A stretch of DNA of 6,474 nt from an uncultured Amylibacter sp. (lineage in GTDB: Bacteria > Pseudomonadota > Alphaproteobacteria > Rhodobacterales > Rhodobacteraceae): NCBI GenBank assembly GCA_937944065.1, contig CALDZS010000218.1, positions 1-6,474 of the forward strand, given 5' to 3'. The translations under genes and the position numbers were made by a program. Below, in pieces: positions 1 to 4,519 of the stretch. The notes beneath the pieces were generated by a model, which was not told the origin of the DNA, made no database searches, and saw only the letters and a list, made by a program, of their open reading frames with translations. The first letter of the stretch is position 1. Every line of letters begins with the position of its first letter.

Positions 1-968
1 GTTGCTTCTAGCATTTCCAGATCAAAATTTGTGCGCTGTTCCAGACGCTGTGCTTCCAGCAGCTTTCCATCGCCTTCCATACGTTTCAGCGTGACAATCA
101 ATTCTTCTTTGATGCCTTTGATCGCTTGCTGCATGGTGGGGCGCGGAGTGACATAGTGCGAATTGGCGTAGATGCGTACTTTTTCCAAAGTGTCGGTCTT
201 TTGACCTGTCAGCGTGTCAAATTCAGTGATGCTTTCCAGTTCTTCGCCAAAGAATGAGAACCGCCAGCCGCGATCTTCGTGGTGGGCTGGCCACAGTTCC
301 AGCGTGTCACCGCGCACGCGGAATGAACCGCGTTGGAACGCGGCATCGTTGCGGCGGTACTGTTGCGCCACCAGATCAGCCATGACGCTGCGTTGATTAT
401 AGTCACCACCTGCAAACAAATCTTGGGTCATTGCTGTGTAGGTTTCGACCGACCCGATACCATAGATACATGATACTGATGCCACGATGATAACATCATC
501 GCGTTCCAACAGCATCCGCGTTGCCGAATGGCGCATGCGGTCAATTTGTTCGTTTATCTGGCTTTCTTTTTCAATGTATGTATCAGACCGCGCGACATAA
601 GCCTCTGGTTGATAGTAATCATAGTAACTGACGAAATATTCGACCGCGTTATCTGGAAAGAACCCTTTGAATTCGCCGTACAGCTGTGCTGCCAGCGTTT
701 TGTTCGGGGCAAGGATAATCGCGGGGCGTTGCGTTTGCTCGATGATCTTAGCCATCGTGAATGTTTTGCCCGTACCGGTGGCGCCTAGCAAAACCTGATC
801 TTGCGCACCTGCATCCAATCCGCCCACCAATTCAGCAATCGCAGTCGGCTGATCGCCCGCTGGACTGAATGGAGAGTGCAGCACAAAGGGTCTGCCGCCA
901 TCCATTTTCAGTTTGGCCAGACGCTCTGATTGTAATTTAGCAGGTTGTGTTTGGGGTATTTCGGGCAC
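1..968 (-). CDS. uvrB: UvrABC system protein B (excinuclease ABC subunit B), 3' end outside window
   Basis: UvrB is the DNA-damage verification helicase of nucleotide excision repair. It is loaded by UvrA, opens the strands at the lesion and recruits UvrC. About 322 codons are visible, roughly half of a typical UvrB, and the C-terminal helicase motifs and UvrC-binding domain lie beyond the left edge. The Walker A motif GATGTGKT is at about residues 62-69, followed by the conserved APNKTLAAQLYGE and EYFVSYYDYYQPEAYV. The latter belongs to the beta-hairpin that clamps DNA. Further along come VASVSCIYGIG, RNDAAFQRGSFRVRGD and EAQRLEQRTNFDLEM, all close to the E. coli protein. The start is GTG at 968: an in-frame TAA lies 18 bases upstream with no ATG between, and a weak GAGA ribosome site precedes the GTG. 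It is divergent from the complex I gene. The identification is very secure. Confidence 0.97.
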   Translation of the reverse strand, partial: MPEIPQTQPAKLQSERLAKLKMDGGRPFVLHSPFSPAGDQPTAIAELVGGLDAGAQDQVLLGATGTGKTFTMAKIIEQTQRPAIILAPNKTLAAQLYGEFKGFFPDNAVEYFVSYYDYYQPEAYVARSDTYIEKESQINEQIDRMRHSATRMLLERDDVIIVASVSCIYGIGSVETYTAMTQDLFAGGDYNQRSVMADLVAQQYRRNDAAFQRGSFRVRGDTLELWPAHHEDRGWRFSFFGEELESITEFDTLTGQKTDTLEKVRIYANSHYVTPRPTMQQAIKGIKEELIVTLKRMEGDGKLLEAQRLEQRTNFDLEMLEA

Positions 969-993
969 GAAGTGATTCTCTGATTAAATGCAC

Positions 994-999
994 ACTATA
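994..999 (-). promoter_or_regulatory. Possible -10 element for uvrB
   Basis: On the minus strand the sequence TATAGT lies about 26 bases upstream of the uvrB GTG start, matching five of six bases of the sigma-70 -10 consensus. No good -35 hexamer is seen at 16-18 bases. The nearest, TTGCCT, is about 21 bases upstream of it. The assignment is therefore tentative. Confidence 0.3.
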
Positions 1000-1057
1000 A
1001 CTTGTTTCAGGGCGCAGGGGAGGCAAGGGTAAACCATAAATTAATTCATAGCCATAT

Positions 1058-1074
1058 TGTTCACATAGTGAACA
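1058..1074. promoter_or_regulatory. Perfect 17-bp palindrome, candidate operator upstream of uvrB
   Basis: TGTTCAC-ATA-GTGAACA is a perfect inverted repeat with 7-bp arms and a 3-bp centre, about 90 bp upstream of the uvrB start. Its form fits a dimeric helix-turn-helix repressor or activator. It contains GTTC-N7-GAAC. This recalls the GTTC-N7-GTTC direct repeat described for LexA in Rhodobacter, but the second half is inverted, so LexA is not established. Arms this short with a 3-nt loop could also form a small RNA hairpin, but no U-run follows on either strand, so it is not a terminator. Confidence 0.45.
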
Positions 1075-1212
1075 GGGAAGCCAGACATCTTTGCAAAGAC
1101 TAATTATTAGTTAACAGATGCGCGAGTTTTAGTAAAAATACACAACTTATTGGTGAAAAACTGTTTGCTAATCCCGAACTTGATTAGTAATTTGATCGTG
1201 CAAGCAGCAAAA

Positions 1213-1273
1213 GGTTACCGATCAAAACGCTTTACCCACCCCACCCCTCGCTCAAGGCGATTGATCGGTAACC
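1213..1273. repeat. 13-bp perfect inverted repeat flanking a C-rich 35-nt loop
   Basis: GGTTACCGATCAA at 1213-1225 is exactly reverse-complementary to TTGATCGGTAACC at 1261-1273. The 35-base spacer carries CCCACCCCACCCCTCGC. As RNA this would be a 13-bp stem presenting a C-rich loop, and on the other strand a G-rich one. The repeat does not extend beyond 13 bp on either side. No gene, terminator U-run or target-site duplication explains it. Possible roles are a small RNA stem-loop, a widely spaced pair of protein-binding sites, or a remnant of a repeat element. Confidence 0.55.
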
Positions 1274-1298
1274 AGCTGCGCGCGTCCAAATCCCCCTC

Positions 1299-1327
1299 TT
1301 GAATAGTCTGTTATTTTTGGCGATAAA
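1299..1327 (+). promoter_or_regulatory. Candidate sigma-70-type promoter of the NDUFS4-like gene
   Basis: TTGAAT (1299-1304) and GATAAA (1322-1327) are separated by 17 bases, each matching four of six consensus positions. The predicted transcript would start near 1334, giving a leader of about 20 bases that includes the AAAGGTG ribosome site. TATACT at 1337-1342 is a better -10 hexamer taken alone, but it would leave almost no leader before the ATG. Confidence 0.35.
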
Positions 1328-1355
1328 GCCTGCAACTATACTTCAAAGGTGTCCC

Positions 1356-1667
1356 ATGATCGCACGTATCTATCAGCCAGCCAGAAATGCTATGCAATCT
1401 GGGCAGGCAAAAACTAAAAACTGGGTTTTGGAAACTGTTTCAACCGATGCAAAAACCATCGATCCGTTGATGGGATGGACAGGATCTAGCGATACAGAGG
1501 CGCAGGTCAAATTGACATTCGACAGCAAGGAAGCGGCGATTGAATATGCCAACGCCAAAGGCATCGTTTATTCCGTGACCGACCCAAAACCACGCAAGCA
1601 TGTCGTGCGTCAAGGTGGGTATGCCGAGAATTTTGCAACAAATCGCCGCGGAGTTTGGACACACTGA
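1356..1667 (+). CDS. NDUFS4-like accessory subunit of respiratory complex I (ETC complex I subunit family)
   Basis: This 103-residue protein resembles the bacterial counterpart of mitochondrial NDUFS4 (18-kDa subunit). NDUFS4 is a supernumerary subunit that binds the peripheral arm of NADH:ubiquinone oxidoreductase and stabilises the NADH-oxidising module. Family features include the N-terminal ARIYQPARNAMQSGQA, a W residue at about 23, and the GWTGSSDTEAQVKLTF segment. AIEYANAKGIVYSV and the terminal YAENFATNRRGVWTH follow. The full length is typical of alphaproteobacterial members. There is no signal peptide or membrane segment, so it should act on the cytoplasmic face. The ATG at 1356 is chosen because AAAGGTG ends four bases upstream. 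The upstream in-frame TTG at 1299 would add 19 non-family residues and overlaps the promoter candidate. It stands alone, away from any nuo genes, and tRNA-Arg lies 53 bp downstream. Confidence 0.9.
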   Translation: MIARIYQPARNAMQSGQAKTKNWVLETVSTDAKTIDPLMGWTGSSDTEAQVKLTFDSKEAAIEYANAKGIVYSVTDPKPRKHVVRQGGYAENFATNRRGVWTH

Positions 1668-1720
1668 TGCGGGTTTGACTTGCATCGCGCAACCGCGTGC
1701 GGCAAACCAATCCCCAGAAT

Positions 1721-1797
1721 GGTCCCATAGCTCAACTGGATAGAGCATCTGCCTTCTAAGCAGAGGGTTTCAGGTTCGAGTCCTGATGGGATCACCA
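1721..1797 (+). tRNA. tRNA-Arg (anticodon UCU, reads AGA)
   Basis: A complete cloverleaf can be folded by eye. The acceptor stem GGTCCCA (1721-1727) pairs with TGGGATC (1787-1793) with one G-U pair. The D-arm contains GCTCAACTGGATAGAGC. The anticodon stem TCTGC/GCAGA encloses the loop CTTCTAA, with anticodon TCT at 1755-1757. The T-arm is TCAGG/CCTGA around TTCGAGT. The discriminator A1794 is followed by encoded CCA (1795-1797). The U33-equivalent and purine 37 are correct. Six T residues follow the CCA directly, but no separate terminator hairpin precedes the glycosyltransferase gene. Confidence 0.97.
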
Positions 1798-1817
1798 TTT
1801 TTTAAACGGGGGTGCGT

Positions 1818-3506
1818 GTGACACTACGCAGGCAAAAAATCCGCAAACCCCGAAGCAACGCCGCGATATATTTTCATTCCGATGCGTTCGACCCGCACAA
1901 CAACAAACTGAATGGTCGTCGGATCGCTGGTGAAAGCTTTCTACGTGGATTTATTAAGCACGCGCGGATTGACGATCTGTGCGGGTCGGTAGATACCAAA
2001 GCTCAAGGCGAAGCGTTCGTCGCGTTCGCCAAACAGAACCAATATACCGACGAGATTAAGACCCGCCTGATTGCGAATAGTGGTTTGGTTGGAAATCAAA
2101 CTATCCTGCATTTACCAGGGCCCAGTTTGGCAGCACAAGCGTGGCGTAGGCGGCAGATCGGCGGGGCAGCCTATTCGATCAGCGGCGTAACCCATACCAC
2201 AGCCACCAAACGCATCATGCAATCCATGTATGATTTGCGCACTGCACCAGTTGAACAGTGGGACGGGATTATATGCACTTCGAACGCAGTTAAAGCATCC
2301 GTAGATTATCAATTGACCGAGGCTGATCGGTTTTTGAAAGACCGCTTTGGCAGCGTACCACCCAGACCACAAACGCCGATGATCCCACTGGGCTTGAACA
2401 GTGTTGATTTTGCCCACGACGATGCAGCGCGTAAATCTTGGCGCGATCGATTGAAAATTGCCCCTGATGATCTGGTGGTCATGACCATGTCGCGGCTGAA
2501 CAGTTTCGGAAAGTTCGACCCGCTGCCACTGTTTCTTGCACTGGAACTGGCGGTGGCAAAAACAAAGCACAAAATTCACTTTCTGGCGGTCGGGCCTTAC
2601 AGCGACGCCATCACCACGCGGGTGTTTGAAGACGGTGCTGCGCGTCTGGCGCCATCCGTGACCTATCATCACGTCGATGGCACGATTGAACCGATGGCGA
2701 TGGGATTGTGGTCTGCGGCAGATATATTCACCCATCCCGTGGATAATATCCAAGAGACGTTTGGCCTAGCCCCGGTCGAGGCGATGGCGGCTGGATTGCC
2801 GGTGGTCGTGTCTGATTGGGATGGGTTCAAAGATACCATATCGCGCGAAACAGGTATGCGCATTCGGACATTGGGGCCAAAGCCAGGATCAATGGGACGC
2901 GAGGCGCTTGCCTATTTTTTGGACCATGACACATACGCACAATACATGGCGCAAAACAGTTTTCAGACTGCCATCGATGTACGCCGCCTTGCCAAAGCAT
3001 TTGTTGATCTGTTCAATTCGGCAGAGTTGCGTAAATCTATGGGCGCGGCAGGTATGCGCCGCGCGCGTAACATTTATGACTGGTCGCGCATTATACCGAT
3101 GTATCAAGAATTCTGGGCAGAGCTGGACGCGATCCGAGAAAAATCCGTCGGGGACGCCAAGTATATGGGCGCGCGTACGAACCCCACAGCGCTTGACCCC
3201 AGTAAACTGTTCCAACGCTACCCGACCGAAACGGCGGACTTCGCCAACCGCAAGTTCAAGGTGAATGTCACCACCGATGCCAAGTCAGCCATTCAGGACA
3301 TGCTAGAGTTACGAGAGGTGCCAACCCTGAAACGCATGTCTGTTTCGATAAAGCACCTAACAACCGTGTTGGATTTTCTGCAGACGGACGGATTTGCCAG
3401 CTATGACATGGTGCATAAAGGCACAGGACAGATGGCCAAGCCAGTGTTGGATCGGTGTCTACTTTGGCTGCTAAAATACGATTTTGTATCGATCGAGCTG
3501 GATTAA
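1818..3506 (+). CDS. Glycosyltransferase, GT-B fold, family 4 type, with C-terminal extension
   Basis: This protein of about 562 residues should transfer a sugar from an activated nucleotide donor. The acceptor and product are not recognisable from sequence. The C-terminal Rossmann domain is clear: MTMSRLNSFGKFD at about 225-237, HFLAVGPYSD, ADIFTHPVDNIQETFGLAPVEAM at about 303-325, then AGLPVVVSDWDGFKD. ETFGLAPVE carries the E-X7-E motif of retaining family 4 enzymes, which contacts the donor. The N-terminal half is divergent, as expected for the acceptor domain. After about residue 445 comes an added segment of roughly 115 residues of unknown role. There is no signal peptide or membrane helix. 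GTG at 1818 is preferred because GGGGG lies five bases upstream. GTG at 1812 is in frame but has no ribosome site, and no ATG occurs before codon 130. It follows tRNA-Arg by 20 bp. No other glycan gene is visible. Confidence 0.88.
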   Translation: MTLRRQKIRKPRSNAAIYFHSDAFDPHNNKLNGRRIAGESFLRGFIKHARIDDLCGSVDTKAQGEAFVAFAKQNQYTDEIKTRLIANSGLVGNQTILHLPGPSLAAQAWRRRQIGGAAYSISGVTHTTATKRIMQSMYDLRTAPVEQWDGIICTSNAVKASVDYQLTEADRFLKDRFGSVPPRPQTPMIPLGLNSVDFAHDDAARKSWRDRLKIAPDDLVVMTMSRLNSFGKFDPLPLFLALELAVAKTKHKIHFLAVGPYSDAITTRVFEDGAARLAPSVTYHHVDGTIEPMAMGLWSAADIFTHPVDNIQETFGLAPVEAMAAGLPVVVSDWDGFKDTISRETGMRIRTLGPKPGSMGREALAYFLDHDTYAQYMAQNSFQTAIDVRRLAKAFVDLFNSAELRKSMGAAGMRRARNIYDWSRIIPMYQEFWAELDAIREKSVGDAKYMGARTNPTALDPSKLFQRYPTETADFANRKFKVNVTTDAKSAIQDMLELREVPTLKRMSVSIKHLTTVLDFLQTDGFASYDMVHKGTGQMAKPVLDRCLLWLLKYDFVSIELD

Positions 3507-3616
3507 ACTCCGAATCCCCGCGTAAACGTCACGGTTTCTACTCAAAATTACTTGTAACTGGGCGCTCTATGCTTAAATACATCTCGATAGATGAATTTAG
3601 AAAAATGAGGGAACAA

Positions 3617-4012
3617 ATGTCTTTTATCTTTAATATTTTGATGGGTGTCATCGCTGGTATTGGCTCTCGCTATGTGGAAAAGCCGTTGGGAGCCATGATC
3701 TCTGATAAGATTGATCTGCCTGAGGCGGACTTGCGCGTTCTTGCATTTATCGTCGCATTGGTTGCGGTATCGTTTTTGATGGTGCTGGGATCTGTCAACG
3801 GAATGCCATTGGTTCTGCTGATCGGTGGTGCGTTGGGTATCTTTGGTAGCCATGTTCTAAAATTCGGTCGCGAGCAAAAAGCCGCGATGATGAAAAAGAT
3901 GGAAGAGCGTACAGCCTCTGCTGGAAACTCTACCGACGAAGTAGAACCGAAGGCTGCTGCGAAAAAACCTGCTGCAAAGAAACCAGCAGCGAAAAAGAAA
4001 ACTGACAGCTAA
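3617..4012 (+). CDS. Small membrane protein with lysine/alanine/proline-rich histone H1-like tail
   Basis: This 131-residue protein is not recognised as a named family. An N-terminal hydrophobic stretch (about 3-15, FIFNILMGVIAGI) precedes a polar loop. Two membrane helices follow at about 41-58 and 62-80 with a very short turn (SVNGMP) between them. A charged helix, GREQKAAMMKKMEERT, leads to a disordered tail made of AAKKP-type units. The tail resembles histone H1 and bacterial Lys/Ala/Pro-rich DNA-binding tails, so binding to DNA or another polyanion is possible but unproven. ATG at 3617 is chosen for its GAGGGA ribosome site ending four bases upstream. The frame is open back to 3455, but that extension would overlap the glycosyltransferase and lacks a ribosome site. 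The gap to the upstream gene is 110 bp, and a strong terminator follows 25 bp after the stop. Confidence 0.8.
   Translation: MSFIFNILMGVIAGIGSRYVEKPLGAMISDKIDLPEADLRVLAFIVALVAVSFLMVLGSVNGMPLVLLIGGALGIFGSHVLKFGREQKAAMMKKMEERTASAGNSTDEVEPKAAAKKPAAKKPAAKKKTDS
3956..4000 (+). repeat. Three 15-bp tandem coding units (AAKKP/AAKKP/AAKKK)
   Basis: Three successive 15-base units encode AAKKP, AAKKP and AAKKK in the tail of the small membrane protein. The protein repeat is nearly exact, while the codons vary (GCT/GCA, GCG/GCA, AAA/AAG). This suggests selection on the amino-acid pattern rather than a recent slippage expansion. Confidence 0.75.
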
Positions 4013-4037
4013 GCCTAAACTAGCAATATCGACTTAC

Positions 4038-4069
4038 AGGCCGTCTCAACCGAGGCGGCCTTTGTTTTT
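4038..4069 (+). terminator. Rho-independent terminator after the membrane-protein gene
   Basis: A 10-bp stem (4038-4047 with 4052-4061, one G-T wobble) closes an AACC loop and is followed by TTTGTTTTT. It lies 25 bp after the stop codon, as expected for the end of this transcript. Confidence 0.88.
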
Positions 4070-4143
4070 GCGCTATGTGTTTTTTGTAACAGGTTTGCGA
4101 CAAGGTATGCGTCAGGCGCATATCGGTTTTGCGGTAACATGCG

Positions 4144-4172
4144 TTGCAGAGGTCCCTTTGGCACCCCATATT
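4144..4172 (+). promoter_or_regulatory. Candidate RpoH (sigma-32) type promoter for the DUF1127-like gene
   Basis: GTTGCAG at 4143-4149 is followed, after 14 bases, by CCCCATATT starting at 4164. The latter closely matches the E. coli heat-shock -10 form CCCCATnTA. TTG-to-CCCC spacing is 17 bases, against 15 for groE and 16 for dnaK as I recall them. Transcription would start near 4180, leaving a leader of about 37 bases that includes AAGGAG. A sigma-70 reading of the same bases (TTGCAG with CATATT, spacing 17) is possible, so the sigma factor is inferred. Confidence 0.5.
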
Positions 4173-4216
4173 ATGAGCAAGGAACATGATTAGAGTTACG
4201 CAAGGAGTACCACAAC

Positions 4217-4450
4217 ATGGCACACGCAAAAACAGTAACACCGCTTACATTCTTGGCGATCAGCCTCGGACAAAAATTGGCTGATATGGCATCAGTTGTA
4301 ACATCATTCGTCGGGTCCATCGAGACAGCCCAGTCACAAGCGGCGCAGTTTGAAATGATGAACAATATGACCGATGTTGAACTTGCCGATCGCTATCAAA
4401 TTAACCGCGACCAAATCGTGGCACATATTTTCAAAGAATATCGCAGTTAA
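4217..4450 (+). CDS. DUF1127-like small protein
   Basis: This 77-residue protein is complete. The ribosome site AAGGAG at 4202-4207 lies nine bases before ATG 4217. The C-terminal part MTDVELADRYQINRDQIVAHIFKEY (about 51-75) resembles the DUF1127 pattern, in which an LSDRELADIGISRSDI-like helix-turn-helix is typical. It also resembles a variant seen in Rhodobacterales that ends in a DIVRHIFR-type motif. In Rhodobacter sphaeroides a DUF1127 protein, CcaF1, acts as a small RNA-binding protein in RNA processing under stress. A similar role here is only an inference. The N-terminal part (1-48) is probably helical, without a signal peptide. Unlike classical DUF1127 proteins it lacks an arginine-rich middle. 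It is a single-gene unit between two strong terminators, preceded by a possible RpoH promoter. Confidence 0.8.
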   Translation: MAHAKTVTPLTFLAISLGQKLADMASVVTSFVGSIETAQSQAAQFEMMNNMTDVELADRYQINRDQIVAHIFKEYRS

Positions 4451-4471
4451 CTTTAGGACTGCACAAATTAG

Positions 4472-4501
4472 AAAGGCGGGCAAATGATTGCCCGCCTTTT
4501 T
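4472..4501 (+). terminator. Rho-independent terminator after the DUF1127-like gene
   Basis: A perfect stem of 9 bp (4475-4483 with 4488-4496), extended by three A-T pairs, closes a four-base ATGA loop and runs into five T residues. It lies 21 bp after the stop at 4450. On the opposite strand only a short T-run follows the stem, so it could act less efficiently for the convergent gene ending at 4520. Confidence 0.93.
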
Positions 4502-4519
4502 CATGTCTTTTGATTGGGG

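Larger units (their letters stand above)
969..1355. other. Divergent intergenic region with several dyad symmetries
   Basis: This 387-bp gap separates the start of uvrB from the start of the NDUFS4-like gene. It contains no convincing protein-coding gene. Its left part is AT-rich, and it should hold the promoters of both divergent genes. Four inverted repeats are visible: 1058-1074, 1099-1111, 1168-1187 and the long-range pair 1213-1225/1261-1273, each described separately where informative. A C-rich tract lies at about 1232-1248, which is G-rich on the minus strand. The density of symmetry is more than two simple promoters need. A small RNA or an operator cluster is possible, but nothing proves either. 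Confidence 0.6.

Noticed and set aside
528..788. Plus-strand open frame of 86 codons within uvrB
   Set aside because: Antisense shadow of a strongly conserved UvrB region containing the Walker A motif.
1058..1074. Classical Rhodobacter LexA box
   Set aside because: The half-sites are inverted (GTTC-N7-GAAC), not the direct repeat GTTC-N7-GTTC, so it is kept only as an unassigned operator candidate.
1440..1798. Minus-strand open frames across the NDUFS4-like gene and tRNA-Arg
   Set aside because: They cover a recognisable protein on the other strand and a complete tRNA cloverleaf. No ribosome sites or family features are seen.
1793..1803. Terminator formed by the tRNA 3' end and the following T6 run
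   Set aside because: The T-arm stem is separated from the T-run by the acceptor strand and CCA, so no proper hairpin sits directly before the T residues.
2112..2753. 213-codon open frame on the minus strand inside the glycosyltransferase
   Set aside because: The translation shows no recognisable family and is rich in Cys, His and Arg, as expected for an antisense shadow. The plus-strand product has clear GT-B motifs over the same bases.
3455..3616. Longer version of the small membrane protein starting at 3455
   Set aside because: It would overlap the end of the glycosyltransferase, lacks a ribosome site, and the added residues look non-homologous and basic. ATG 3617 has a good GAGGGA site.
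4106..4122. TATGCG/CGCATA inverted repeat with a five-base loop
   Set aside because: Only 6 bp, no U-run, no close link to a promoter element. It could easily be chance.
4081..4150. Apparent repeated GTAACA with nearby TTTG and TTGC blocks
   Set aside because: The alignment between the two copies is irregular and short, and not supported as a real repeat.
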